Source: Salegentibacter salegens | GTDB lineage: Bacteria > Bacteroidota > Bacteroidia > Flavobacteriales > Flavobacteriaceae | Assembly: GCF_900142975.1 (NCBI RefSeq) | Contig: NZ_LT670848.1 | Coordinates: 2,542,001 to 2,606,000, forward strand | Length of the DNA stretch: 64,000 bases | Direction of reading: 5' to 3' | Shown here: positions 17,818 through 26,958 of the stretch, piece after piece | How the letters are laid out: every line of letters begins with the position of its first letter | How positions within the stretch are numbered: position 1 is the first letter of the stretch | Program-made: the position numbers and the translations under genes | The notes under the pieces: generated by a model | The model's input: the letters and a program-made list of their open reading frames with translations, nothing else | The model's database searches: none | Told to the model about the DNA's origin: nothing

Positions 17818-17878
17818 AATTTTTAAAGATACGAGCACCGCTATACTGCTCATTTTAAATAAATCGTAATTTAATCAA

Positions 17879-17908
17879 ACCCCACAGGAAACTGTGGGGT
17901 CTTTTTTT
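17879..17908 (+). terminator. Rho-independent terminator after mscL
   Basis: A perfect 9-bp stem ACCCCACAG / CTGTGGGGT with a GAAA loop is followed by C and seven T. It is the clearest terminator in the window. Confidence 0.9.
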
Positions 17909-18054
17909 AACGAAAAACACGAATTAGTTTAAAAACAATAATTCTTTTCAATTTTAAAGGCTGAGTATGGGTTAGTTAAGTGCAGTGTGATAAATTTGCG
18001 GCTGATAAAATTAACAGGTTTCAAAAGCTGTTAATCAAAGTTTGAAAAAAGCAT

Positions 18055-18155
18055 AATAGTTTCCTGCCGAAGTTTATACTGAGCGTAGTGGAAGTGCGGA
18101 AAAGACAAAAGAAAAATTAATAGATTCCCGTCTTCAAGGGAATGACAAAAATTAA
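18055..18155. repeat. Intergenic repeat fragments upstream of asd
   Basis: The gap between the mscL terminator and asd is not coding. It contains ACTGAGCGTAGTGGAAGTGCGG and GATTCCCGTCTTCAAGGGAATGACA in two parts, short words that resemble other flavobacterial intergenic repeats (GATTCxxGxx...GxxAATGAC). I see no promoter with confidence. Confidence 0.4.
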
Positions 18156-18158
18156 GTT

Positions 18159-19148
18159 ATGAGAATAGCAGTTGTAGGCGCTACCGGAATGGTAGGCGAA
18201 ATCATGTTGAAAGTATTGGCCGAAAGGAATTTTCCGGTTACCGAATTATACCTGGTAGCTTCTGAAAGGTCAGTTGGGAAAAAGATCAATTTCAAAGGGA
18301 AAGACTATGAAGTAATCGGCCTGCAAACCGCAGTAGATCTTAAACCGGATATTGCTTTATTTTCAGCCGGCGGAGAAACGTCTTTAGAATGGGCTCCAAA
18401 ATTTGCCGAAAATGGAACAACGGTAGTAGATAATTCTTCGGCCTGGAGAATGGATGAAACCAAAAAATTGGTTATTCCGGAGATTAATGCTTCAGAATTA
18501 ACTAAAGAAGACAAAATTATTGCCAATCCAAACTGTTCTACCATCCAGTTATTAATGGCTTTAAAACCGCTGCACGATGCTTTCAAAATTAAAAGGGTTA
18601 TCGTTTCCACTTACCAGTCTATTACCGGTACCGGCGTAAAAGCGGTGGAGCAACTGGAAAATGAATATAAAGGTGAAAAAGGAGAAATGGCCTATCCTTA
18701 TCCTATTCATAAGAATGCATTACCGCATTGCGATGTGTTTCAGGATAACGGGTACACTAAAGAAGAGATGAAACTCACCAAAGAAACTAAAAAGATCCTT
18801 GGAGATGAATCGGTATTGGTGAGTGCTACCGCGATTAGAATTCCCGTGGTTGGCGGGCATTCAGAATCAGTGAACATTGAATTTGAAAATGAATTTAATG
18901 AAGATGAAGTAAGAAAAATTCTAAGTCAATTTCCCGGGGTAACCGTACAGGACAATCCCGATACCAACACTTACCCGATGCCTATTTATGCTGAAGGAAA
19001 AGATGATGTATTTGTGGGCAGGATCCGCAGGGACTATTCGCAACCTAAAAGTTTAAATATGTGGGTGGTAGCCGATAATCTTAGAAAAGGTGCAGCTACC
19101 AATACCGTACAAATTGCCGAATACCTGATTAAAAATAAATTGGTGTAA
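18159..19148 (+). CDS. asd: Aspartate-semialdehyde dehydrogenase
   Basis: The 329-residue enzyme has the NADP-binding loop VGATGMVGE at the start, the active-site NPNCSTIQLL (Cys126), STYQSITGTGVKAVEQLENE and the catalytic-histidine region RIPVVGGHSES. It reduces aspartyl phosphate to aspartate semialdehyde, the branch point to lysine/diaminopimelate, threonine and methionine. It is a single-gene unit, closed by a terminator. Confidence 0.96.
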   Translation: MRIAVVGATGMVGEIMLKVLAERNFPVTELYLVASERSVGKKINFKGKDYEVIGLQTAVDLKPDIALFSAGGETSLEWAPKFAENGTTVVDNSSAWRMDETKKLVIPEINASELTKEDKIIANPNCSTIQLLMALKPLHDAFKIKRVIVSTYQSITGTGVKAVEQLENEYKGEKGEMAYPYPIHKNALPHCDVFQDNGYTKEEMKLTKETKKILGDESVLVSATAIRIPVVGGHSESVNIEFENEFNEDEVRKILSQFPGVTVQDNPDTNTYPMPIYAEGKDDVFVGRIRRDYSQPKSLNMWVVADNLRKGAATNTVQIAEYLIKNKLV

Positions 19149-19173
19149 GCGGTAGCAAACAAAAATCTAACTA

Positions 19174-19207
19174 ATGCCTGTAAAATTGTAACTTACAGGC
19201 ATTTTTT
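19174..19207 (+). terminator. Terminator after asd
   Basis: A perfect 10-bp stem ATGCCTGTAA / TTACAGGCAT with a 9-base loop is followed by a run of T. Confidence 0.88.
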
Positions 19208-19238
19208 AGTACTAACTGTTTGTATCAAAACATAATTT

Positions 19239-21395
19239 ATGAAAAAAACATTACCGGGAATTTTTGCACTCGCCGTCCTGGCATCCTGCAACGATTCTAA
19301 ATCAGAAAAAGAAATCAGTTTGAATTATCCTGAAACCAAAAAAGTAGATACGGTAACCGATTATTTTGGAACCGAAGTAAAAGATCCATACCGCTGGTTG
19401 GAAGACGATCGTAGCGAAGAAACCGAAGATTGGGTAAAAGCCCAAAACGAGGTGACTTTTGATTTTCTAAACAGTATTCCGTATAAAAAAGAGCTTGAAA
19501 AAAGACTTTCTGAAATATGGAATTATGAAAAAATAAGTGCCCCTTTTGAAGAAGGCGATTACACCTATTTCTATAAAAACGATGGTTTACAAAATCAATA
19601 TGTTGTTTATAGAAAAAAAGGAGAAGATGGTGAAACAGAAGTTTTCCTGGATCCTAATAAATTTAGTGAAGATGGGACTACTTCCCTTGCCGGATTAAGT
19701 TTCTCTAAAGATGGCAGTAAAGCCGCTTATGCAATTTCTGAAGGAGGTAGCGATTGGAGAAAAATAATCATTATAGATGCCGAAAATAAAGAACGTGTAG
19801 AAGATACCATTCAAAATGTAAAATTCAGTGGAATTTCCTGGAAAGGCAACGAAGGCTTTTATTATTCCAGCTACGAAAAACCAGAAGGCAGCGAGCTTTC
19901 GGCAAAAACAGATCAACATAGGTTATTTTACCATAAACTGGGAACTTCACAAAGCGAAGACAAAGTTATTTTTGGAGATTCTGAAGAACAAAAACATCGT
20001 TACGTAGGCGGTGGCGTTTCAGAAGACGACCGATTTTTATTTATTTCCGCTAGAAATTCCACTTCCGGAGGAAAACTTTTTATGATGGATCTTTCTAAAG
20101 AAAATCCTGAACTGGTTACTATTTTAGATCACGAAGACACCGATAGCTACGTAATTACCAACGAAGACAGTAAACTGTTTATCGTTACCAATATGGATGC
20201 GCCCAATCGTAAGGTTATAACTGTAGATGCTGCAAATCCTTCTCCTGAAAACTGGGAAGATTTTATTCCTGAAACCGAAAACGTATTAAGCCCTTCTACC
20301 GGCGGCGGCTATTTCTTTGCCGAATATATGGTAGACGCGGTTTCTGAAGTAAAACAATATGATTATAAAGGAGAGTTAGTTCGTGAAGTTGAACTTCCGG
20401 GAATTGGTTCTGCAGGCGGATTTGGTGCTAAAAAGGAAAAAGAAGAATTGTATTATTCCTTTACAAATTATGTGACTCCAGGTACCATCTACAAATACAA
20501 TATTGAAGAAGGAACTTCTGAGGTTTATAACAAACCAAATATAAAATTCAATCCAGAAGATTACGAAAGCAAGCAGGTTTTTTATACCTCGAAAGACGGG
20601 ACAAAAGTTCCTATGATTATCACCCACAAAAAAGGCCTTGAGCTTAACGGTAAGAACCCAACGATGCTTTATGGCTATGGTGGATTCAATATTAGTTTAA
20701 CGCCTTCTTTTAGCACTGCAAATGCGATTTGGATGGAACAGGGCGGAGTTTATGCCGTGCCAAACCTTAGAGGTGGTGGTGAATATGGTAAAGAATGGCA
20801 CGATGCCGGTATTAAACTGAAAAAACAAAACGTTTTTGACGATTTTATCGCTGCCGCGGAATACCTAATTGAAGAGAATTATACCTCTAGCGATTACCTG
20901 GCCATTCGTGGTGGTTCTAACGGCGGACTTTTAGTTGGAGCAACAATGACGCAACGTCCAGATCTTATGAAAGTGGCCTTACCGGCTGTTGGAGTAATGG
21001 ATATGCTACGTTATCATACTTTCACCGCCGGTGCAGGTTGGGCTTATGATTATGGAACCTCTGAGGATAGTGAAGAAATGTTTAAATACCTTCTTGAGTA
21101 TTCACCGGTTCACAACCTTGAAGAAGGAACTGAATATCCCGCTACTTTGGTAACCACGGGAGATCACGACGATCGTGTGGTACCTGCACATTCTTTTAAA
21201 TTCGCTGCCGACTTACAGGACAAGCAAGCTGGAGATAATCCTGCTTTAATCAGGATTGAAACCAAAGCCGGTCACGGTGCAGGGAAACCTACAAAAATGA
21301 TCATTGAAGAATATGCCGATATTTTTGGCTTTACCCTTTACAATATGGGCTTTGATGTTTTACCTAATAAAGCTGAAGAAGAAGTAAAAGGATAA
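19239..21395 (+). CDS. Prolyl oligopeptidase family serine peptidase (S9A), lipoprotein
   Basis: The 718-residue protein has a lipoprotein signal (LAVLASC, lipidated Cys near residue 17), a beta-propeller region and a C-terminal peptidase domain. The catalytic triad is Ser560 (GGSNGGLL), Asp about 644 (GDHDDRVVP) and His about 679 (GHGAG), the order and spacing of prolyl oligopeptidases. [14 protein letters not shown] is also characteristic. It would cleave short proline-containing peptides in the periplasm or outer-membrane face. A hairpin terminator follows. Confidence 0.93.
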   Translation: MKKTLPGIFALAVLASCNDSKSEKEISLNYPETKKVDTVTDYFGTEVKDPYRWLEDDRSEETEDWVKAQNEVTFDFLNSIPYKKELEKRLSEIWNYEKISAPFEEGDYTYFYKNDGLQNQYVVYRKKGEDGETEVFLDPNKFSEDGTTSLAGLSFSKDGSKAAYAISEGGSDWRKIIIIDAENKERVEDTIQNVKFSGISWKGNEGFYYSSYEKPEGSELSAKTDQHRLFYHKLGTSQSEDKVIFGDSEEQKHRYVGGGVSEDDRFLFISARNSTSGGKLFMMDLSKENPELVTILDHEDTDSYVITNEDSKLFIVTNMDAPNRKVITVDAANPSPENWEDFIPETENVLSPSTGGGYFFAEYMVDAVSEVKQYDYKGELVREVELPGIGSAGGFGAKKEKEELYYSFTNYVTPGTIYKYNIEEGTSEVYNKPNIKFNPEDYESKQVFYTSKDGTKVPMIITHKKGLELNGKNPTMLYGYGGFNISLTPSFSTANAIWMEQGGVYAVPNLRGGGEYGKEWHDAGIKLKKQNVFDDFIAAAEYLIEENYTSSDYLAIRGGSNGGLLVGATMTQRPDLMKVALPAVGVMDMLRYHTFTAGAGWAYDYGTSEDSEEMFKYLLEYSPVHNLEEGTEYPATLVTTGDHDDRVVPAHSFKFAADLQDKQAGDNPALIRIETKAGHGAGKPTKMIIEEYADIFGFTLYNMGFDVLPNKAEEEVKG

Positions 21396-21410
21396 TTTAT
21401 TTTTAAGTTC

Positions 21411-21445
21411 AAACCTCACAGATTTATGAAACCTGTGAGGTTTTT
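21411..21445 (+). terminator. Terminator after the S9 peptidase
   Basis: An 11-bp perfect stem AAACCTCACAG / CTGTGAGGTTT ends in five T. The stem word recurs in the hairpin at 8263-8285. Confidence 0.8.
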
Positions 21446-21457
21446 ATTAGAATACTG

Positions 21458-21599
21458 AGATTATCTAAAAGGCCTAATTTCTTCAAGCTGTCCCAGAGCT
21501 TCGGGATTGTTTCAGCTTCTAAGATGTTTTGATTGTCAATATTTTAGATTCTGAAATGAATTCAAAATGAACTGTGTTTAAAAACTTTTTAGAAAGCCT
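21458..21599. repeat. Fold-back intergenic repeat, family 1 copy E (degenerate)
   Basis: Contains the family core words TTCAGCTTCTAAGATGTTTT and AGATTCTGAAATGAATTC, with imperfect ends (AGATTATCTAAAAGG and CTTTTTAGAAAGCCT). An insert carrying GAGCTTCGGGA interrupts the first inner hairpin. Orientation is that of copies B and D. Confidence 0.7.
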
Positions 21600-21624
21600 C
21601 TTTTATTTTAAAATATAGAAGTAT

Positions 21625-22226
21625 CTATTCTGGTTTTTGTACCAATTTCAATTCTCCTTCCTCAAGCAAATAGCCTTTTTCCGCTTTATAAAGAATTTCC
21701 TCATCATCATCTGAATATGCTTCCAGAAGTTTGTATTCTCCGTCAATCTCAGCATTGAGACGTTTTACTTTTTCGGCATCATTACAGGTTTTACCTATAA
21801 TTTTATAATCTTCATTTTCATATTTTGTGATAGTACCAATCACTTTTAAAGGTAAAAGTTCTTCCAGGTATTTCGTGTAGACTTCAAAACCGCCGGTAAC
21901 TATATAAATCTTTATTCCGGCCTTATCTTTTTCTCGAATATCAGCCAGCATTTCTTCCCTAAATGTTCAGGAAATTCAATGTTCCAGAATTGCCTGGCAT
22001 ATTTTTCTACTTTCTCGGGTGGAAGTCTATTTAAATAATTATAAAAATTTTCTTTAAAATAGGTTTTGCTCATTATGCGCAGCTTTCCTAGCGCTTTTAG
22101 CCATCCTATTTGAAACAGATGCACTAGTTTATATCCTTTTTTATAGCAAATGAATTTGAAAAACTCATCTTTTGAAGACTTTTTATATAAGGTTTGGTTA
22201 AGGTCGTAAACTACAATCTTCTGCAT
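21625..22226 (-). pseudogene. HAD-superfamily hydrolase, frameshifted
   Basis: Two overlapping minus-strand frames encode one HAD-like protein: 22226 to about 21960 (MQKIVVYDLNQTLY ... IEFPEHLG) and about 21960 to 21625 (EEMLADIREKDKAGIKIYIVTGG ... ). Restoring one G in the GGG near 21958-21960 joins them as HLGEEMLADI. The first motif reads D-L-N-Q-T, so the usual second Asp of DxDxT is Asn. Motif II (IVTGG) is in the second part. This is either a real pseudogene or a sequencing error; a DxN active site already questions phosphatase activity. Confidence 0.75.
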
Positions 22227-22332
22227 CTTTCTAATGTTAGACTTATCTAAAGAAAGATACTAAGAATCATATTTCGATCATTAATTTTATCATTTTCTAA
22301 AGAAGAAATTAACCATATATAAAACTCGATCT

Positions 22333-23430
22333 TTAGAAAAGGACTTCTTCAATCTTTCTTGAAACACTTTTAGGGGGAATACTGCTTATGACATTTTCAT
22401 AAGCTTCAGGAAATTTATTACCGTAAACGGAAGTCGGTATTTTTGGGTATTTATTTAGGTCGGGAAGCAAACTGTATTCCTGCGGCTGATTAAAAGGTCT
22501 AAAACCGGCATAAGGGTGTGTAACACCCCAAATACTAATCACCGGGATGCCGTACATCGCTGCCATATGGCCATTCCCACTGTCCATAGAAAGCATGGCA
22601 TCCAGGTTTGAGATAAGTGCGAGTTCTTCTGCTAAAGTAAGTTTTCCGGCAATACTCAGGGTATTTTTAAATCTCGCCGCCCAGGTTTCCAGTTGTTGTT
22701 TTTCTTTATTTCCACCGCCAAAAAGCAAGACTTTAATTTTTGGATTTTCGTTTAATTTTCCTAAAACCTCTTCCATTAAAACTGCCGGATATGCTTTTGA
22801 ATCATGCTGCGCAAAAGGAGCAATTCCCAGCCATTTTTTAGGCTCGGTGCCTACCAGGATTCTTATTTTTTCTGAAATCTTTTCTTTCTCTGGAAATTGA
22901 TGAGTATTAAGATCTACAGGGTAACCCAAAGCATCAAAAACATCGGCATAGCGCTGCACGGTGGGTTTTAATTGTTTAAAAATTTTATTGTTTTCACGGG
23001 TGAGCGCTTTCTTTTCGCTTCTGCCTTTATCGATTTGCTTTACCGGAATCCCAAACATATAGAACACCGATTTCAGTACATTGCTACGCAGCACATCATG
23101 AAGATCGGCAACTTTATCAATTCCCATATCTCTTAAATCTTTTGCGAGCCGGCAAAGGCCAATTACACCGCTATGAATTCCGTTAACATCGGCTTCATAA
23201 ACCGAAACCCGTGGAATGTCTTTAAACATTGGCTTAAAAAACCCACGGGTTAATACGCTAACTTTTAAATGAGGATAAGTGGCGGTTAAAACGCGTAAAA
23301 CCGGTACCGTCATCGCCACATCGCCCATAGCCGATAAGCGAATAACCAAAATATGAGAAGACACCTCTGCCTGTGGAACCTCTCCCGAAAGGGGAGAATT
23401 TCTTTTATTAAAAGAGGTCTTCTTCTTCAT
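22333..23430 (-). CDS. Glycosyltransferase family 9 (heptosyltransferase-like)
   Basis: The 365-residue protein has the GT9 blocks HILVIRLSAMGDVAMTVPVL, WLGIAPFAQHDSKAYP, and DSGNGHMAAMYGIPVISIWG with the nucleotide-sugar binding site. Relatives move heptose from ADP-heptose to the LPS core at the inner membrane. The family usually starts just before ILVIRLSAMGD; here about 26 extra residues (MKKKTSFNKRNSPLSGEVPQ...) come from a repeat-like hairpin sequence. The true start may differ, but no ATG lies between them. DUF4254 and HAD genes flank it. Confidence 0.88.
   Translation of the reverse strand: MKKKTSFNKRNSPLSGEVPQAEVSSHILVIRLSAMGDVAMTVPVLRVLTATYPHLKVSVLTRGFFKPMFKDIPRVSVYEADVNGIHSGVIGLCRLAKDLRDMGIDKVADLHDVLRSNVLKSVFYMFGIPVKQIDKGRSEKKALTRENNKIFKQLKPTVQRYADVFDALGYPVDLNTHQFPEKEKISEKIRILVGTEPKKWLGIAPFAQHDSKAYPAVLMEEVLGKLNENPKIKVLLFGGGNKEKQQLETWAARFKNTLSIAGKLTLAEELALISNLDAMLSMDSGNGHMAAMYGIPVISIWGVTHPYAGFRPFNQPQEYSLLPDLNKYPKIPTSVYGNKFPEAYENVISSIPPKSVSRKIEEVLF
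23381..23397. repeat. Hairpin repeat inside the GT9 5' end
   Basis: TCTCCC-GAAAG-GGGAGA is a perfect hairpin in a repeat-like stretch (about 23363-23405, including CACCTCTGCCTGTGGAACC) that resembles intergenic repeats of flavobacteria. It is read in frame as SPLSGEVPQAEV. Confidence 0.55.
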
Positions 23431-23449
23431 TTTTAAACAATTTTAAGCG

Positions 23450-24055
23450 CTATTTTTTTCTTAAAACAGGATTTAACTCATCGTCATTATACATCTTCAT
23501 TTGCCTGTAAACCTTCATATACTTTTTCCCCGCAGCAATATCTTCCAGCAACTGGTTTATTGCGGTAGAAAGGTCTACGCGCTGCTCCAGTAAAACATCA
23601 AGTTTAGCCTTGCATTTCATTTGGTGTTCTTGAGAGGCATCTTTCCGGTTGGCCTCCTCGTGCATATGGTAAATTTTCAATGCTAAAATTGAAAGTCTGT
23701 CAATGGCCCACGCCGGACTTTCAGAATTTATTGTAGCATCATCTTTTGGCTTAAGGTCTTTAAATTTTTCTAAAAAATAACTGTCAATATATTCCACTGT
23801 GTCGGTACGATCTTGATTTGACGCATCTATTTGGCGTTTTAGCGCCAGTGCATCTACAGGATCAATATGCTTATCGCGAATAATATCTTCATAATGCCAC
23901 TGCACCGTGTCTATCCAGCATTTTCTGTATAACAAATGTTCAATCAATTCATTTTCGCTGTCGTACGGATTTGAAAACGGCTGCTCTACCGTATCTTTTT
24001 CGTGATATTTCGCTATTACTTCCTGAAAAATCTTATTCGCTTTATCTGAAAACAT
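23450..24055 (-). CDS. DUF4254 domain-containing protein
   Basis: This 201-residue, predicted all-helical cytoplasmic protein matches the DUF4254 family (FSNPYDSENELIEHLLYRKCWIDTVQWHYED, WAIDRLSILALKIYHM, in shorter parts). No catalytic motif is visible and the function is unknown. It sits between the DNA methylase (3-base gap) and the GT9 gene (19-base gap), so it is cotranscribed with them. The pairing with GT9 suggests an envelope role, but that is only inference. Confidence 0.85.
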   Translation of the reverse strand: MFSDKANKIFQEVIAKYHEKDTVEQPFSNPYDSENELIEHLLYRKCWIDTVQWHYEDIIRDKHIDPVDALALKRQIDASNQDRTDTVEYIDSYFLEKFKDLKPKDDATINSESPAWAIDRLSILALKIYHMHEEANRKDASQEHQMKCKAKLDVLLEQRVDLSTAINQLLEDIAAGKKYMKVYRQMKMYNDDELNPVLRKK

Positions 24056-24058
24056 AAA

Positions 24059-25057
24059 CTATCTTTTTTCTAAAATGTGTAAATATTCTGTTGTATTATT
24101 GGCCGTATGGTTTCGGTTTTCGGTTTTATCGGCTTTAAAACGCTGGTAATTTCTGGTTACCAGGTCGTAATTTCCAAAACGGCTCATTATTTTTTTTATT
24201 TCTGCTGAAGGCATTAAACCTTCGTTATTATAACTGAAAAAAATATACTTGAAATTTGCATTTTCAAGCAATTCTCGAAACGAATTTTCAACCTTTCCCC
24301 GGCTGCAATAATTTGATCGATAATAATCACGCAAGCCAGTTTTACCTTGTGGTGCAAAGGTATCATATTTTGCGATGGTATTTAAAATATGGTAGTTCGC
24401 GCCGTACTGCCGCGCATTGTAGGGCGGATCTAAATATAAAATATCGCCTTTAATTTCTTTAATTAATTGATTCGCATCTTTTTGAAAAACCTGGTGGGAA
24501 TGTTCTGTAAAATCAAAGTTTGCTGGTCTTAATACTAATTCCTTCTGTGCCGAAAGTTTTACCTTTTTTAAAAATGCGCCATAGACTGAAGCGGTATTGG
24601 CCACTTTATCGGCACTTTCTAATAATGAAGCTAAAAGGAAAAAATACTGGTTTTCCCCTATATTTTTATTCAATTTCCAATTTTCTATTTGCTGTCTAAT
24701 CGCGTCAATTTTCTTTCCATTTGCTTCAGAAAAATAAAGTCGGTTGGATTTTCCATTTTCGCTGTATTCTTCAAAAATAAAACCGGCTTTCCCTTCCTGA
24801 TTATTTAGTTTAATAAGAAGATCTTCGGTATCTAATTTTTGATGATTTTCGATATAATTTTTCAGTAAAACATAACTATAAAACTCAGTATCATTAGCGA
24901 TAACCGATTTTACCGAGGTTTTAAAATTGCGCCCCACGCTTCCGGTTCCGGCAAAGAGATCGCAAAATACCATTTGAGAAAGATTTGCGCCAACCACTTC
25001 TTTTACCGTAGATTTTATAAAATCGCCAAGCTTATGTTTAGAACCTATATAATTCAT
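24059..25057 (-). CDS. DNA adenine methylase (D12 class)
   Basis: The 332-residue enzyme starts MNYIGSKHKLGDF, has SAM-binding motif I FCDLFAGTGSVG (residues 31-42) and catalytic motif IV DPPYNARQYG (Asp210-Tyr213), the order of D12-class N6-adenine methyltransferases. ANDTEFYSYVLLKNYI is the usual motif II region. Its ATG overlaps the stop of the upstream PD-(D/E)XK-like gene by 4 bases (ATGA). It probably protects a specific site in a restriction-modification pair, or is an orphan regulatory methylase. The target sequence is unknown. Confidence 0.92.
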   Translation of the reverse strand: MNYIGSKHKLGDFIKSTVKEVVGANLSQMVFCDLFAGTGSVGRNFKTSVKSVIANDTEFYSYVLLKNYIENHQKLDTEDLLIKLNNQEGKAGFIFEEYSENGKSNRLYFSEANGKKIDAIRQQIENWKLNKNIGENQYFFLLASLLESADKVANTASVYGAFLKKVKLSAQKELVLRPANFDFTEHSHQVFQKDANQLIKEIKGDILYLDPPYNARQYGANYHILNTIAKYDTFAPQGKTGLRDYYRSNYCSRGKVENSFRELLENANFKYIFFSYNNEGLMPSAEIKKIMSRFGNYDLVTRNYQRFKADKTENRNHTANNTTEYLHILEKR

Positions 25058-25689
25058 TTTGCTGCCCAGATCACATCAGCTAAAGTGGTTTTTCCTTGCT
25101 GAAATTGGAATTCTTTTAGTTGTGAATTTTCAAAAGTAGCAACATATTTTTCAATCACCTGCTTCAAAAAAGAAATTTCGGCTTTTAGTTTCCAGTGCTG
25201 CCCATCTTCAGCATAAACGATTAAGAATAATCGATTTTCAAGATGAAACCGGCTTTGTTTGCTTTGGTTTTTATACAACCAGGAAATCAAAGTTTCAGGA
25301 TTATTTTTAGCAAATTCTAGTGTGCGATTAAAAGCTCTGGGGAAAACACTTGTTTTTAAATCGAAATCATTTCCGAAGAAACAAAAATCGATTTTCCGGT
25401 TTCTTGGATTTTTATTTGGAATAACTCCCTTCATTTCAGCAAAAATATATTCTACTGCCATCGCACTCCAGAAGTTATACCAGTGGTTACAGCAATATTG
25501 AAAAAATTCCTTTTCATCTAACTTTTCAGTAGCGATAATTAAGGCTATTTGTTCGTTTAATTTATCCCAACTTGAAGTTGAATAAACGAAGGCAGAAAGC
25601 CTGTCCCACGAATTATTTTGCTTACGAAACCAGCGATATTCGTATTTGCAGCGTTTTTTAAGTTCGTTCTCAATTGCCGGTAAATTCAT
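25054..25689 (-). CDS. Candidate type II restriction endonuclease (PD-(D/E)XK-like)
   Basis: This 211-residue soluble protein has no recognised name. It contains a plausible nuclease core: acidic Glu80/Glu85 (AMAVEYIFAEMKG), Asp101 (RKIDFCFF) and then NDFDLKTSVFP, where Asp110-Leu-Lys112 fits the (D/E)xK motif. It is translationally coupled to the D12 adenine methylase downstream (ATGA overlap), the gene order of many type II systems. The nuclease call is an inference from motif and position. The next upstream gene ends at 25690, directly against its start. Confidence 0.55.
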   Translation of the reverse strand: MNLPAIENELKKRCKYEYRWFRKQNNSWDRLSAFVYSTSSWDKLNEQIALIIATEKLDEKEFFQYCCNHWYNFWSAMAVEYIFAEMKGVIPNKNPRNRKIDFCFFGNDFDLKTSVFPRAFNRTLEFAKNNPETLISWLYKNQSKQSRFHLENRLFLIVYAEDGQHWKLKAEISFLKQVIEKYVATFENSQLKEFQFQQGKTTLADVIWAAK

Positions 25690-26613
25690 TTAAAAAATAA
25701 AAGGAATACACAATGGCATTAAGATAAGCAAAACCAGTAAAACTTCCCGAAAGACTTTGTCCTCTCTTTGATCAAAATAAATTGAAGTGATTATACTTAA
25801 CGGTACAAAAAAGAAAATAAGCTCGCTACCGTCTTTGGTAGGTGCAAAAATAGCAACCGCAACAGCCGTGAGTAAACTTAACAAAACCAGGTTTAAGGAA
25901 GGTTTCATAGAAACACTGGCCTTATTTACCACCGCAAAAAACTGCACAAGTGTCCAAAGTGCTAAAGTCAAAATAATACTTACGGGAATGAGGATTTCGA
26001 GATTTTGATAATTTGAATAATCAAAATTACTCCACTCAAACCATTGCGAAAACGTATAAAATTGGTCGTATGCGATAATATGAAAACTAAGCGTTAAAAT
26101 CGCTACTGCTAAAGCCGCAATAGGCGGAATTAACCAGTTTTTAGGCTTTGGGAGATAATATAAGATTCCGGCATAAACCACCACCAGGAACAAAATAGAC
26201 CAGAAATAAAAAAGTGAGGCGATACAAATCCAAAAAGTAGCATCAAAAACCTTTTTCTGCATTACTTTTTTAGATTTTAAGCTAATAATTCTTCTAAAAG
26301 CCAGTAGTACCAATAAATTGGCAAATATTACCTGATGATTTCTTAAAAGCGCAAAAAATGAAGCTGTAAAAATTGCAAAAAATAAAATTTTATAGGCGCT
26401 ACGCTGGGTAAGTTCATTTTTCTTGGCAATGAAATTCAGGGTGAAAACACTTATTATTAGAGCTAATAAAACGGCCAGTTTTTCTAGAAAAACCAATAGA
26501 TTAAAATCTATAAACCACTCCCTAAAATTGGCGATAATAAAAAATATGATGAGAAAAACTGTGATCGCAACCCCGTTTACCGGTTTTGATTTGCCAAAAA
26601 AGCTTGTTAGCAT
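25690..26613 (-). CDS. Polytopic membrane protein (DUF6427-like)
   Basis: The 307-residue protein is mostly hydrophobic with about 9-10 membrane segments, starting MLTSFFGKSKPVNGVAI. It matches my recollection of the flavobacterial DUF6427 family, which has no known function. It is divergent from the DUF6341-like small protein at 26725 and is the first gene of the operon leading to the methylase, DUF4254 and GT9 genes. Confidence 0.7.
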   Translation of the reverse strand: MLTSFFGKSKPVNGVAITVFLIIFFIIANFREWFIDFNLLVFLEKLAVLLALIISVFTLNFIAKKNELTQRSAYKILFFAIFTASFFALLRNHQVIFANLLVLLAFRRIISLKSKKVMQKKVFDATFWICIASLFYFWSILFLVVVYAGILYYLPKPKNWLIPPIAALAVAILTLSFHIIAYDQFYTFSQWFEWSNFDYSNYQNLEILIPVSIILTLALWTLVQFFAVVNKASVSMKPSLNLVLLSLLTAVAVAIFAPTKDGSELIFFFVPLSIITSIYFDQREDKVFREVLLVLLILMPLCIPFIF

Positions 26614-26724
26614 TGTGGTTTTTTATATTTTTGTAATCTTAAATATAACAAAGTTAGTTATTGAACGCCTTCAAAGGTATTTTAATATCGCTTTGAAATA
26701 ATTTGAACTTAAAATACATTAAAA

Positions 26725-26958
26725 ATGTTAAAAGATATATTTGAAGGTATTGCCTATTTATTCGAGGAAATATTATTTGTTCCTTTAGATGCTTTAAGAT
26801 CGCTGGAACTTGATTCCTGGTGGGCAGCAAATGCCTTAAACTTCATCTTTATCCTAGTTGGTTTGGCAGCTTTTGCCTACTGGATGAAGCAACTTAAGCA
26901 CTACAACGAAGTTAACGATGAAGATCGCGATCCTACGGCACACTCGTTTTTAGGATAA
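26725..26958 (+). CDS. Small membrane protein (DUF6341-like), 77 aa
   Basis: The 77-residue protein has an amphipathic N-terminus (MLKDIFEGIAYLFEEILFV), one membrane segment (NALNFIFILVGLAAFAYWM) and a charged tail ending DRDPTAHSFLG. It looks like the flavobacterial DUF6341 family. The stop overlaps the purD stop region tail to tail by 9 bases. The function is unknown. Confidence 0.75.
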   Translation: MLKDIFEGIAYLFEEILFVPLDALRSLELDSWWAANALNFIFILVGLAAFAYWMKQLKHYNEVNDEDRDPTAHSFLG

